Source of the DNA: Amphiduros pacificus
Lineage: Eukaryota > Annelida > Polychaeta > Phyllodocida > Hesionidae
Assembly: GCA_949316495.1 (NCBI GenBank)
Contig: OX439008.1
Span: forward strand, 3,865,001 to 3,929,000
DNA length: 64,000 bases
Direction of reading: 5' to 3'
Part shown: positions 48,355 to 62,192 of the stretch, in pieces
Layout of the letters: each line of letters opens with the position of its first letter
Position numbering within the stretch: position 1 is the first letter of the stretch
The notes under the pieces: generated by a model
The model's input: only the letters and a program-made list of their open reading frames with translations
What the model was told of the DNA's origin: nothing
The model's database searches: none
Translations under genes and position numbers: made by a program

Positions 48355-48370
48355 CCACCAGGTGGCAGCA
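48355..48370 (+). promoter_or_regulatory. CTCF-like motif
   Basis: CCACCAGGTGGCAGCA, a close match to the CTCF core. Two weaker matches follow at 48515-48530 (TCACTAGATGGAGCCA) and 48603-48616 (reverse, gccacctggtgtg), on the far side of a (TA)n tract. Confidence 0.5.
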
Positions 48371-48411
48371 CAGCCTAGATATATACAGTAAACACTAGTT
48401 GGGTACATTTA

Positions 48412-48421
48412 AATGGATATA

Positions 48422-48509
<88 letters not shown>
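48412..48509. repeat. (TA)n microsatellite
   Basis: About 98 bp, TA with a short TG interruption at its left end. Confidence 0.97.
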
Positions 48510-48514
<5 letters not shown>

Positions 48515-50990
48515 TCACTAGATGGAGCCACTATGTACAAGGATGATTGGCTCAAAATATATTTTCCTGGGGGAGGTTACATACTATTATATTATACAAA
48601 AATGCCACCTGGTGTGTATATAAACTGAATATAAATGCTATTTTCTGTTTACAAACATCCATATGGACATTAAAGTTATCATAATCTACAATACCTAGAG
48701 AGGATAACATGCTTAAATACAACTAGGTCCAGTGCCTGACCATAATATGAGATCAAAATCAATGGTTTACAGATGGTTGAGAGCTGGTTTGAATAAGACT
48801 TCAGTCGGTTACTGACATGCCTGTCAGAAGATTTTGCCAGAAAGACTACATAGGACTAAACCAAAAGTGGTCAAGCTCTAGAACACTAACTGCGCACAAC
48901 CTTTCACAGTGCACATGTTAGAATTTGTAACATTTTAAATTTAATAATTATCATTTCTACTTGTAGAGATTATCGCAATGTGAGGTCTGTTTGAATTAGC
49001 AAATACCTCATAATATCTACAAATAAAGAGTGAAGTGAAATACTGAAAAAAAAATTGACTTTGATTTGGAAAATTCTGATCAATGTTTCATGCAACTCCT
49101 CAATCCCAGAGAATTCTGAATCAAATAATTATTGATTTGTATTGAAGGCAATAACAGATATAATGAGTCTTGGGGAACAACTTTTCTCAGGACACTTAGA
49201 TCCATATTGCCTCAGACACAAGTTTTCCATTGTTTAATCTGTATCTATGGCAATTTTTGCAAACCGATTGACTTATAGTTCAGCCACTCTCTATAATTAC
49301 AATATCATCAAGTTCAACAAACCTTATGATTATTACTTTGATATTATCCAATCGGGTTAAAGAAACATGGAGGAGATGCAGAAAAACTGTATATAATACA
49401 TAAGAATGATAATATTTTTACATTACAGTATATATGAGTTTCTGGTCCTTAAAGGTTCAATTTCTTGTACACTTTGAGCAAAATCCAGTAACCCTCTCGG
49501 CCTCTCAGTTTTCTCATGGTTTTGCTCCACTTGAATATTACAATAGTTTCAACCAAGATGGTAAATAGCTTTTGGTCAATGCTACAAGAGTGACAAATAA
49601 TTTGTATGAGAGAGAATAAAGAAAAAATATTTTGTGAGAATGATTTAATTTGAAATTATCAAATATTTAGAAAACCTATTACTATTAGCCAAAATGATAG
49701 GATTGATAGATTTTAAATAAATTCTATCACGTGTGACTAATCATATGACAATTGATAAAACGTCATGGCAAGCATTGTGTAGCATGCTCTATTTGGAATC
49801 TTTATCATGTTCTATGTCTTCCATATATATTTCTTTTCTCAAAAAGAATTGTAAATATCTGCTTCTTAATGGTACCATATGGTTGCTGTATATGCTTACG
49901 TGTTGTGACCATTCCATGATATATCACAGAATATGTTTATTTTAAGCTGCTTGTTTTATCTTATTATTATACTATTTATTCTGCTATTAGTGTTGCATTG
50001 TCACCCTGTGTTTTATATTTCTGTGGTTAACAAGCAAGAATAAGATGATCAAATAATTATCTTAATTAAAAAGAATTAAACATGTAAGTTTAGTCATTAT
50101 ATAATTAAAAGATATCTTTGATCTTTATATTTCAAAAAAGTAAGTATTCCATATTTAAATGTGTGAGACTCCGTAATAAATGCCTTTTTGGCTAGTATAC
50201 TATCATAGTAAGATAATAAGATATTATATGTTGCCTCTTTTACAGAGAATGATGTCTGTACATTTTTACATTGATTGTTTTTATGCAAAATATAATCTAC
50301 TAAAGTTCATAAAGCAACTGCACAGTATCTAGCACCAATAGTTGTCCAAATGAAGTTATCTGTCTGCTTACACTGATAACTATAAAGGGTTAACATATCA
50401 AGCAAAATGCTAAAAAACACTACTTCCTTTTTCTATTGACATTTTTCTTTGTACTTTTTGTATTTTCACTGGTCAGCATGTCATATAAATATACTTTCTG
50501 TGGATTTATGGTGGCTATTTCTGAGTGCAAATACTACTTTTGTTAATACATTCTTGACCCCTTTCTTCAATGAAAGTTTAAGTGTAAGCTTTAAACATTC
50601 ACATAACCAATGAACTAATTCTCCTCGTTAAATCAATAAAAAACATTTGTACACCAACATAAAATGCAACAATCTTATATACAATAGAAATCTCAGCACG
50701 AATATTAAAACTTATTTTATCATAAAAAAATATCTTTCAGAGTAAAACTACTGTATGCATGCAAGATTCTAATTAGTTCACAAAAAATCAACGGATTTAA
50801 ATTACCGTTTGCTTAATAATTAAATGTCAAAGATAACCCTTGGGGAAGGATTTGAATCAATAAAATAGCCAATGCCTGTTCTTGCTAGAAGTGCTGTCAC
50901 TAGAATCTGAATATCACAAAGGAAAAAAGTCTTCAAGTATAAAAGTAGATTATGTGTGGCACTGATTTTTGTGAAAATCTCATGACAATG

Positions 50991-50996
50991 TTTATT
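50991..50996 (-). terminator. Candidate poly(A) signal of the ATP8A-like gene
   Basis: AATAAA on the minus strand, about 540 bp beyond the stop codon at 51532. Further candidates lie farther on (for example near 49935), so the 3' UTR length is uncertain. Confidence 0.35.
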
Positions 50997-51135
50997 TTTC
51001 CATTGTACAACATCCAAATTTGTCCTTTGGTATCTTTTGATATATTCTTTTCATTTTCATTTGATCCAACAGCATCAAAGATATTGTGAGATGAAATTGC
51101 ACAGTCCTTTTTTGGGATTCACTCCTCCCTTTCTG

Positions 51136-51362
51136 CCACCAGATGGCACTATGCATCACAATCATTGCTCCTGCTGGGCTGTTCTCCAGGCTGCAGATTT
51201 CTTTTCACAAAATTGTTCAAAGCTTGCATCAGCTGTTATGGTTGCCACAGATGAGAGGCTAAACCTAAAACATGCTCACAGTAGTCACACCACCTGGTAA
51301 GGCAGAAAATGCCACCAGAGGGCTTAGAGAAAATTGAAGTTTGAAGTGACACCTAGTGGTGG
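51136..51362. promoter_or_regulatory. Cluster of CTCF-like motifs in the ATP8A-like 3' UTR
   Basis: Cores at 51136-51149 (CCACCAGATGGCAC), 51286-51298 (reverse, accacctgg), 51311-51324 (GCCACCAGAGGGCT) and 51348-51362 (reverse, acctagtggtgg). Both orientations are present within 230 bp. Confidence 0.5.
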
Positions 51363-51531
51363 TTTGAGGCATACTGGCAAAAGTGTCTGAGTTTTCTCTG
51401 TCATGCATACAACACTGAGGGTTTGCAGAGGGTTGAATCACGGGGAGATACCACCAGTCACACATCATACTATGTAGTGGTCACACCAAAAATTGTAACT
51501 CCTGTGTATCATGTCATGCCATTCGACCTGT

Positions 51532-54500
51532 TTATAAGCCTTCTGGTTTCCTTTCCCTTGTGTCGTAGGCTCGGATCAAGTCCGCCTGAAATAGAAGCAT
51601 ATGTTAAAAAACATCTGAGAGAAAATATGAACAACGCAGGACAGAACCTATTCCATGTCAGCTTACTAATCTACAAAAAATAAGGTCTCTGATTTATGAA
51701 TATCAAATCTCAAATAAAATTGTTTCTGTCATTGATATATGGGGACGGATTGATACTATTGGTCATTAAATAGGATTTGTTAGGGAGCTATTGCTTGGCA
51801 GGAACTACTCAATCTTGTTTACAACTTAGGGATGGATCAATCTTAGTCTTTGGGTAAGTAAATATAATATATAAATTGAAAAAAAAAATCAATTTCATGC
51901 GAAAAAGATTCTATTTTCTTAGAATTGGTCTGATTTATCCCAACTTGGCCTAATTATTTTCACTAGGCATAATGCTGTGGGGAATGCATCAAATTTTAAC
52001 ATAAAAAAGACAATGAATGGGGTAATTTTAGATAACCAATGAATTGGTAGACTTATCAAAGACTAAATTAACAAGGGAAAGTACATGAGACTGAAAAAAA
52101 ACAGAATCAGTTCGAGAAGTCGAGAAAAAAAAAGTACAAGGGAAAGGTTGAGCTATTTATACCGCAATGACAATGAATAGGTAGACTGTTCATACAGACA
52201 ATGAATAGGTAGACTGTTTATACAGACAATGAATAGGTAGACTGTTTATACAGACAATGAATAGGTAGACTGTTTATACAGACAATGAATAGGTAGACTG
52301 TTTATACAGACAATGAATAGGTACTGTTTGTACAGACAATGAATAGGTAGACTTTTTATACAGACAATGAATAGGTAGACTGTTTATACAGACAATGAAT
52401 AGGTAGACTGTTTATACAGACCTGGTGCACAGCTCCATGTTCCTCTTGTGAGAAGGCGTAACCATCTGAAATATAAACAATAATTATTTGTCCATCTCAT
52501 GTATCACAATTTATCATTAGCTTAAAGGCACCTCAAAGTTATCATACATTTCTAAATAAACCTGAGGAAAGGAATGACATTTGATTTTCCTTTCTTTTTT
52601 TTTTGCTTCAAAAGGTTTTGAAGTCACCATACATAATCTAAAATTCCTGAAAATTGCCACTTTGTGACAAAGTCAAGGTCAGATTGCAAGACAAAATCTG
52701 GAAGGTCAAAATAAAGAGACAACGCTCAATGTAAACTTTGTCTAAACAAAACTAGATTTGAATTGGAAATGTCATGTAAAGGACTCAAGTTGAGATAATT
52801 TGAAAGGGATGGCATGTGATAACTGGGCTGAATTCAGCACTGACTCTTAAACACAAACAAGATTTTCATACCACCCTCTGCAAATGGATGGCTCTGGAAA
52901 TGATAACTTGTTTAGCATAAATCAAACATTTGTTCAATTATATATGGAAAAGAGAAAGTACATAAAAAAACAACCATAACCAAATACAAAACAAACCATA
53001 GACAACCATGCACATGTTTCTTTTAAAAAATCAAATCATCATCAAGGTAAATTGTAGGGATTCTCAATAAATTGATGTTGTATTGATGAATGTCATATGT
53101 AGAAAACGTTTATTAGAATGTTAGAAAAATGGTTTATATAAAACTTAGACATGCTCCTGTGTTAGGAAATCACAAAATGCCATCAGCATGCCTTGGATTA
53201 TGTTTCTTTGCATTTGTCAAGGATCAATCTTTATATCTTACTGCTAGCAGATTTGCATCTCTCACCTTTAGTCTTTGTTACTTTTAGTAAAAAAATCTCT
53301 CCAAGTTATTTAGCATATGTTAGTTACATTTTCCAAAAGATCATATTTTTAAAATAAGCTTGTTATCAAAGTTCAAGCTTTCTTTACCCATTTCAAAGAA
53401 TCAAGGCCAATCCATAATGTGCACAGATAATGCATTCCAAACTTGCATTTATAATAAATCACAAAGACTTTTTTTTTTAAAAAGTGTACTAATAAGTTTG
53501 TTGCTAAACTGGAAAATCTTATGTAATTTCTGAAAAAAATGGCCAATCATTCATTGAAATTGGTATTAGATTGGAGCTCTGCTTCAGGAAATAATGACTG
53601 TTAGTTATCTAAGCATTTTATATGTACAATCTGCTTTATGTTACGAGAGAGCACCACTGCATATTTATAGCAACAGCCCACTATCCATTCAATAATGCAC
53701 AAAACCCATAGCACATCAACAGCAGCACCAGAACACACTGCCACCTGGTGGAAGACTGGACAAAGTCAGATGGTCCTGCCATCTGGTGATTTGCTGGCAC
53801 GATAGAAAAATGCTGACTAAAATTTAGCATAATCTACTATGAGTGTACACATTATAACAAAAATATGTCATCAAGGACCTAACTTTTGCAGAGCAATATT
53901 TTTAAGGCATTGTTATTCCAGTATTATATATAGCATATATTAATATATATATATATTTATATATCTGTGTGACTTATTTCTGATATTTTGGCTGTAGCAG
54001 ATTATTGCATTAGAATCCACAACCTCTGCACAGACTCACACTATTTTGTTTCTATTTCAAGTTCAGCACCTGTTAAAATAAACTCAAATTCACAAATTCC
54101 ACCTGTACATTGACCAAACTTTTATTTTGCATATACATGTGTTGCCTCTTTTCAAAAGCATAAAATCATCTTTCTGTAAAAGCTGATACTTGTGCATTTT
54201 ATTAATATGGCAAATCCTATCATTCTTAAAATGGTGAGAGAATCACACAATTATTGTTATAAACTTCACACAATGGAGACCACAAACCGTTTAAGAGAGA
54301 AACACCTTATCACAAAGTATGTTAAAAAACTATCTCCTATTATGAGTTAATGTTTTACGAAAACAGTTTGTATTTTACTCACACTCCTCCCTGTCGTCAT
54401 CTGTAAGACCATGCACATGCGATTACACATATCTCCCACACATAATTTACTTAAAAATCTAATCCCTTTAATCCAATTTAAACTTCTATCAAGGAAACCC

Positions 54501-57500
54501 TCATATCAAACTAACTTGTAAACTAACCGCAAGATTTTAATATCTGTTTCAAAACTGATGGCCATTACTCAAAGATGTTAATATCATTATATTATTTAAA
54601 GAAAGACTTTTGATTTATTTTTGTTTCACATACTACATACTCATGGGCTTTCTTTAAGAATTCAGAATCTATGGCAAAGTGCTCAATATATTGCTCTGAT
54701 CAACTCGGTGGATTCAGTATTCAATCATTTGGATGTATACTGCCTAAATTTAAATAGACGTCAACCTCAGAATTTATCCAACATTGTCTAAATTTGATGC
54801 CCACAAAAAGCTTACCAATCTGCCATCTCATCTCTCTCAAAATAATCTATTATTTGTTTTCCTTTTCCTACATTAAAATGTCTGTCTCCTCTTTAAGTAT
54901 GTCATTTCATCATGTAGTCCAACAACAGATGTATTCAAATAAATATACCGGTAGCTATATTAAGGCATCTATCATATATAGATTACATGTACATCATCAA
55001 AGCAAATCTAGCTTCAAAATATCTGTATGAAAAAATATTTTTCCAAAGTAATTAGTTTGGTATTAAGAGACTGCCTATAATTTCTTTCAATATAATTATT
55101 TCTGTCCAGAAAATAATCTCATTTAGCCAGGCCAGTCTACTTAGATAGGTAGTCCACAAATTACACAAATAAACTATGTTCATACAATGATAATAGGGTT
55201 AACAAATGCTGAATTTTCCATAATTTTTATCTTTATATCCTTTACATTTTTGTCATTGTGGTGTGTTACAAAATATGTATGTATAACTAAGTTCTATTAT
55301 TTTATTAAATGAGGAATTTCCTGTCACAATACTTAGCTATTTGGCTGGTCACAATACCTTTCGTTTTATTTATATATTTTCAGACAATTTTTAGATTTGA
55401 ATTTTCACACTTGTCAAGAAGCTAGATTTTTGCAAAGAATATCGAGTTATCCAAAATTTTGATTTCAGATAGGACAAACAAATTGTTTGCAGAATTCTAT
55501 TACAGAATTAATTAAACTTGTTTCAATAATTTCTACTGAAAACATTGTGATAAATAAGCTTATCTACTGTAAATTTGGTGCAATAATGTTGTCATTTTGA
55601 GAAAAATTAAAATCATTAAATGACAAAGCAGATTAGGATCATGAAATGGCAAAGCAATTAAATGACGATCACGACTTAAGCCGGGAAGAAAGTCCACCGT
55701 GAAAATCTCATCTAAAAAGTTTGTCTGAAAATATGCAGTGTTAAGACTTAAAGCATGCCCGAGTTTGTGTTAGTGTCACACTCCGACCAGTGGAAAATGA
55801 TGCCACTCCCTGCAGCAACTGCATGGAGGGTGCTAAATTTTAGTATTTCTAACTTGTTGGTACCTTACCTTGGTTTATAGAGTATATAACACCTACAATT
55901 ACAGCAAGACCATCAAAAACAACCAAAAAAAAGAATAAAAAAGTTACAAAATAAATAAAAAAACAAGGCTTAAATTGAATTTGAAAAAAAATAAACTTAA
56001 GAGAGGGAGAAAACTAAACTAGTAATTAGGCACTTATACTGTAAACGTTCATGCAAAAATATGCATCTATATTTAATACATACAAAAGGACTTGATATTA
56101 TTTCATCTTCAAATTGGACACGTATATTAATATCTAGAGTACATTCTGACCATTATTACGAGCCGTTTGGGAATAAACTTTGGTATAAAAATACTTTGCT
56201 ATCTACTTAAGCAATTGTCAATCAATAGATGTACAAGGAAAACTTACAAAAAGCTCAACATAAAGAAATGTTGTCAATGGAAAAGAGCTTGACTTGACGT
56301 GAGATGCGAGAGGCTTCGTGGAGTGGCATCTGTTTAAACTGTAGCAACCGTTATCACAATTTACAGCCCAAAATCACTCAATGCAAAATATGCAAGCATA
56401 AAAGTAGTATTATATTATTATATTAGTGGAAAGCCAAATTTGGAATTAAGAAAAATGTTGTGGGTTGGGTAAAAAAAAAAGTGAAAAAAATTCAAAATTG
56501 CCACAATGCAACAGTCTGCCATTCCTGGCACATAATCAAGTGGCACCCTCCTGGGACGGGTGCGCCCTCTGTAGGCCAGAGCTTGTACTTACGCGGTTGC
56601 TGTTCAGCTGCGGCACCTTGCATCCTGGTCGTCGACCGAGAAAACACATTACGAAGGAGTCGAGCAGTCTCAGTCAGTCTGAAATTTTTTAATTGATAGA
56701 TTTATATATTATCAAACTTAAGAAAAAAAGTCTGTATCACTTCAAATTTAAAGGATATTTTCTAGAATATATTTTCATGCATATATAACATATAGAGGGA
56801 AATAATGACAAAAAACTTATAAATATATATACATATAAAAAATAAGCATTTTACAACTTTGTTTTTTTGAAATTCCTCAGGCATGATAAAGATCTAATAG
56901 AGACACAATACAGGTTATTTAATATTTGTGTGATGACATTTTTTCTAAAACCTTGTCCTGCTGTATTTCCATAAAAGACATCTGAACATTACAAGAAATC
57001 AACCTTGCCCAATAAACATAATCTCATAACTAAATAGATGGCTTCATTGCCATCATCATTTTATCATAAAAAGAAATTATAAATTCCAAATAAATAGACT
57101 CCTTGACATTTTTCCCATACCTTTCCCCGCATTATATACAACAGCAGATGTGTGAGGCTCTGTGGGGGTTTCTAGCAATTTAAGGGGGATTTTTTTCCCC
57201 AAAAAATTATGGTCAAATGGTAGCGTTGTCCTATGATTTTCAGGCAAAGTCAATGAAAAGCCTCACATTCCTGCTTAAATAAAACAACATTATTCCTTTT
57301 ATAGATAACACACGTTTGCTGTTTATTTGACACTATTAAATATCCAATCCATGTGGTTGCTGAAAGAAACCCAAAACCTTGCACCGAAAACTTAACCGAT
57401 AACAGGGTCTATTAGGTCCCACTTGATTACAATGGTAATGCCTGGCCCAATGTGATTTACGACAGTGAATATCTGGCCCAACTTGATTTATAACAGTGAA

Positions 57501-60500
57501 CAACTGGCCAAATTTGATTTATGATTGGAAATGTTTGACTGTACTTGATTGGGATAATTTAACTCACCTTGAATTACAATTCCTGCCTTTCTTAACAAAC
57601 AAATGACCCTGAAAACTGGTAAATCAAGTTGGGCCTCCAGGTCATGCTTAAACTTTGAGGTTTGAATACTACAGTGATCTGCCTGGTGCCTGTGTGGGTC
57701 ACATAATGTGAGAGGGAATCACCTTGTACACAGCGTGGGGTCCATGTATTGCAACCAGCCTGGTATAATGAGTGCATCTCTACATATAAACCAAGCAAAC
57801 ATACCTCATTCTCTCACACAATACACATAGCCATTGTTACAATGCAAGAAAAAAAAACAAGCAATTTCTGATGAACCCATTGTAAACAGATATATTGATC
57901 TCTTAGTCATTGTGTAGTTCATGCTTTGAGATCCTTTAGAAATATTGGTTGATGTTGGTTCTTATTTGGTGAAAAAATATAAATGAAAATCAGACATGAA
58001 GCTAAGATATGTTTTGCCTTATCCTTATTGCTAAACATATTTCACACTTGATTCTAAGATTGTGTAAAATTAATGACTTTGTCTGTTATTTCCAAGTGTC
58101 TTGAAGTGAGATCAAGTCAATAATCTATTAATCTATTGTTATATGCATGCCTGACTTATAGGTCTAAATAATCATTAATGATTTGATGGCTTATTTCTAA
58201 AATTCCAATTTGGCTTGGAACAAATTTATAATCAAGGGATATTTCACCAAATTAGCATTTTTACCCCCTTACCTCGTATAAACCTCCGATGGTTCATCAA
58301 ACCACGCGCATGATAACCTTTACAAAATAATTCCTCTTCAAATTTTAACTCTTTTCATGGTATCATTTTTTTGGTGAAAAATATTTCCTAGTAAATTTCA
58401 TGTTTAGTCTTTCATCTGAAGTCCTTTCGCACATCATAATTTCCTTCTAATTGCAAATTCAAATAAATTAAACTCATGCTTACCATAAAAGCAGAAATGG
58501 CAATAGAAAAACTAACTTGTAGAACATCTACAGTCCTTACATACCTCGCCCTACCCAGGAATGACATTGATATAACAGGTCCCCAATATTTTCTAATTGG
58601 CACTAAAAATGGAAACTTGACCTTGACTTTACTTAACCTTGACTTTACTTTACTTTCCATTGGCATTCCTGAGAATTACTTTGATGTGATTTAAATAATA
58701 TAGAATAACCTTTGTGATTTTGTGAATGACTTTGACATAAGCTTCATCAGACTGACATGACCTTCCTTTTCTTGGTGGTTATGGTGAATGACCTTTAAGT
58801 GACCTACATTCTCATGAGTGACCCACCTTTTCTTGGTAGCCCTGAGAACCACCTTGGCAGGATCTTCATTAACCAATTCCATTTCTTGCACCTCCTCTCT
58901 CAGTGACTTGAACATGGTTCTCTTTAACCTGTGAATGAAATGAATCAAAAGCATTCTTAATATCAAAGAAATTTACCGTAGAAGGTTCAGGTTTTATTGT
59001 TAATGTATAGAGCTATTCGGATGGATGAGGTAGAACTTAATGGTGGTAGAACTTAATGGTGGTAGAACTTAATGGTGGTAGAACTTAATGGTGGTAGAAC
59101 TTAATGGTGGTAGAACTTAATGGTGGTAGAACTTAATGGTGGTAGAACTTAATGGTGGTAGAACTTAATGGTGGTAGAACCATTATGTTTTGAAGATGGA
59201 TAAATATTTTAACTGAGTAAATATAACAGTTCTTAGTAAGAAAATTAATATTAAGAATACTTCAATAATTTCAATAAGCTCCAATAAGAATATTTTAAAT
59301 TTCCTATGCAGACAGTACATATTGCAGGAGTGACTGGAGTATGTGGAGACTTACACTTTCCAGACGATATCCCTGAGGAGTGAGGTAGTGGGGATGAGAA
59401 TGAGGCCCATCCAGAATATGGAACAGCCATACACGTGACTCGCCTACAACAACAACAACACACCATCAGTAACAGTCAATCCCAAGATGATTCAATCAAA
59501 ACTGCTGAAGACATCTGTCTTTGTAAGTGTCTCAGTTGACATTTGCAGGGGAAATATTAATGGGTCATATTTCTACATGAAGAGAATGGCTTCACAAGAT
59601 TTTCAATCAATCTTTAGAACTAGATGAATGTATATAATAACTGGAGATCTATTTTCCGCTCCCATTTGTTTTGCCTTAAGGGTTAGATGTTCGAGGTTTC
59701 AACTGGATTAAGCTGTAAGTCTATGGAGCATACTATTGGTCCATGGCAGCCATGTTTTTGGCACATACCGGTAGTTTCTGTTTACCCCATCAGATGGTGC
59801 TTTCATATGAGAAATGATTTGTGAGTGTGTGTCAGAGTACAAAGATTTTCTTATTTTGCAAACTTATGCAATGTTTATTTTTTTTAAATCAGCACTTGTT
59901 TATATTGATATTGACTTTTATGCTGAAAAACACCTATAATAATAATAAGAATATGCACAGTGAGTCGACAAAATGAACTTACCATCCCAACCATCTCCGG
60001 GGCAAGGTTAATCGTGGGCCACAGGTGCGAGTATATCCCAAAGAATACAAACCAACTCAGAATGCTGCCCCAGATTGCTAAGTGGGTCAACTGAAATCAG
60101 CCACATCACTCACATGAGTATAAACCACTGTCATATTCAATATGTGATCTATGAGCTTGATAATTAGGTCAAAACCTGATCAGTGCAACTGCACCTTGTT
60201 GAACAAGATAAAGATAATTTTATTTTCCGTTGATCATTTAAACAAGAATCAATAGCTTACAGCTAGTTATCAATGACAAGATGTACAGGGGAATCACTAT
60301 CCATTAATCATATTTGAATGGTAAGCATTCCTTGTCCGTTTGGAATTTTTTCCAATTAAAAATTTACAAAAACCAAACAACATACCCAGGTCCAGGCACT
60401 GGTTTCTAGCCCTGCTTTCAGACATACCGTCACTACCACATACTGAAAACACAATCAATAGGTCAAGTTTGTGGTATTCAACAATATTTAACCATTCTTG

Positions 60501-62161
60501 AAGTCTTTGCTGAAGAAAATATCTTCCATATATATGTCAGGTTGTGTATCACATGATGTGTAAATTTTCTACGATTTATTCTACTGATATCCCATAAAAG
60601 TGCTACCAGTTGGTACCCTAGCAATAATTATACCATATTTATTGTCTTTGCCATCCTGTAGACCAAAATGTATGGATGTATAGTCATAACCCCTGAAAAT
60701 ATGTTTCTTGAAAGGCAATGATCAGAATTTTTTTTCTTCTGGGGATGACCCCTGTCATCATGTGACCCCTGTCATCATGTGACCCTGTCATCATGTTCCC
60801 CATTACGAGTTCTACTCACAGTGTACACAAAGTTGCCAAGGAACAAGTAGTCTCCAACCTGACCATTACTAAATGCAGCCTCTGCAACACAAAATAAACC
60901 ATTCACAATACTGCTTGTTTTTGCAAGATTCATTCAATCATTCATCATAATTTTCTTTTCTCCTCAATAGGATCTTTAAATGTCTATTTATCACTGCATA
61001 TCTGTATAATTTCTATCATTTATTTTGTTAATTCATACTTTGTTCATTTTAAATGCCTTTTTTGTGTAATATGGTTGTGTAAATAAATCTCATCTTTTAA
61101 AATATTTTCAAGTATTTAAGTATCGTTTTAAGTGACAAAGTAAGAAAGCACAGTACCTGATAACTCCATTAGCACATTGTGTGCACAAATTTACATTCAA
61201 TCCAAAAATATTTGAAAACCTATAATTGGAATTCTTTATCATTTTTCTGTATCTTTTAGCTTGTAGGCACATTTTTGTGTGTGTATCAAAATATGATATT
61301 TGTTCATTCTGTAATAAAATATCTGGGTGCAAACAAGGAAATATCCTGTGATAATACCAATAGCCTTGTACTTCAAACTATAAGTTTATGACTTGGTATC
61401 AATCTCTTTAATCATCTGTGAATAGTCTTCATATACTGGTAAAATATTGGAAATTTGGGCTTTTATATCACTGTTTGTGGTTCTTGATGATGAATCGTCA
61501 TGGCTTGTTCAGATTTTTAAAATCTTATAAATGATATTAATGTTATGAAGTAAACAATATCAAGTATACAGAAAAGTTCAATCTCACCATTAACTTGATG
61601 AAATATAAAGTTTAAGAATCAAATCAATAAAATTTATCTCTGTTATTAGTATTTCAAATATTTGCTTCAAATAATGTGTAATAATGATTTTGATAATTCT
61701 GGAAGTACCGTAAGTGGCTTTCCAGTGGAAAAAATTGCATCTATAAAACAGCCATGAGGGATTTCCAAATGAGAAATTATTGTGATATGTAAGTCTCCTA
61801 AATATTGTTCAACTTAGAACACAAGATAAACTGTAAGAAACATGAAGAATCTTAACACCAATAAGACATGCTGGCACAACAACAAAGTGATACCCGCGAT
61901 GCTATTCTTCCTCACTAGAGGGCACTCACCAATGACACATCAAAATCAACCACCCCATGAAATCAATAAATATCATGATATCATGGCTGGGTGCTGACTG
62001 TCACGGTGGTGCCCTATTCATGACCAAAAAAAATGCAAATTTCCTTGTGCCACTATGTGGCATCACCTTACAATAGTCTCACCTTGCTCTAATGCTAATA
62101 CTGACATCCAAAACAGTAGTATTGAATGGTACACAGAATTCAATATCCACAACCAGAATAT
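51532..62161 (-). CDS. ATP8A: ATP8A-like P4-ATPase (aminophospholipid flippase), C-terminal part
   Basis: P4-ATPases move phosphatidylserine and phosphatidylethanolamine to the cytosolic leaflet, with a CDC50 partner. Exons in transcript order: 62161-62083, 60881-60820, 60442-60386, 60090-59983, 59443-59355, 58928-58827, 56678-56593, 52465-52422, 51585-51532 (stop 51532-51534); all phases agree. The protein covers the last membrane helices ([86 protein letters not shown]), then the regulatory tail: [44 protein letters not shown] and [12 protein letters not shown]. These match vertebrate ATP8A1/ATP8A2 block for block (for example [28 protein letters not shown]). Upstream exons, including the catalytic P-domain, lie beyond the window. 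A candidate 18-nt cassette exon is at 54400-54383. Whether it is the A1 or A2 orthologue cannot be said; invertebrates usually have a single gene. Confidence 0.95.
52172..52421. repeat. 28-bp minisatellite abutting an ATP8A-like splice donor
   Basis: About nine copies of a 28-bp unit (atgaataggtagactgtttat plus acagaca). The array ends exactly at the exon border 52422. On the minus strand each unit reads gtctgtataaacag, and the functional donor (CAG|gtctgt) has the same sequence. Confidence 0.92.
53738..53790. promoter_or_regulatory. Paired CTCF-like motifs
   Basis: Reverse-orientation cores gccacctggtgg (53739-53751) and gccatctggtgat (53778-53790), 40 bp apart, in an ATP8A-like intron. Confidence 0.45.
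54383..54400 (-). CDS. ATP8A: Candidate 18-nt cassette micro-exon of the ATP8A-like gene
   Basis: On the minus strand: ttacag | atgacgacagggaggagt | gtgagt. Inserted between exons 56678-56593 and 52465-52422 it preserves phase and adds acidic HDDREEY-type residues just before GYAFSQ in the regulatory tail. The acceptor lacks a strong pyrimidine tract, so this needs transcript support. Confidence 0.4.
59028..59180. repeat. 16-bp minisatellite
   Basis: About nine near-perfect copies of ggtggtagaacttaat in an ATP8A-like intron. Confidence 0.95.
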
Positions 62162-62192
62162 CTGAAAAAGTAAACCACCAGAGGGAGTCACT
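61912..62192. promoter_or_regulatory. CTCF-like motifs around an ATP8A-like exon
   Basis: Cores at 61912-61927 (TCACTAGAGGGCACTC), 62048-62061 (gccactatgtggca, weaker) and 62175-62190 (CCACCAGAGGGAGTCA). They flank the exon at 62083-62161. Confidence 0.4.

Larger units (their letters stand above)
44370..50985. other. No gene seen
   Basis: AT-rich, largely unique DNA beyond the 3' end of the ATP8A-like gene. It holds a (TA)n tract near 48.4-48.5 kb and CTCF-like motifs at 48355-48370, 48515-48530 and 48603-48616. Short open frames here have no recognisable motifs. Confidence 0.55.

Noticed and set aside
52172-52421. CRISPR-like array
   Set aside because: Direct tandem units with no unique spacers, in a eukaryotic intron; the same applies to 62697-64000.
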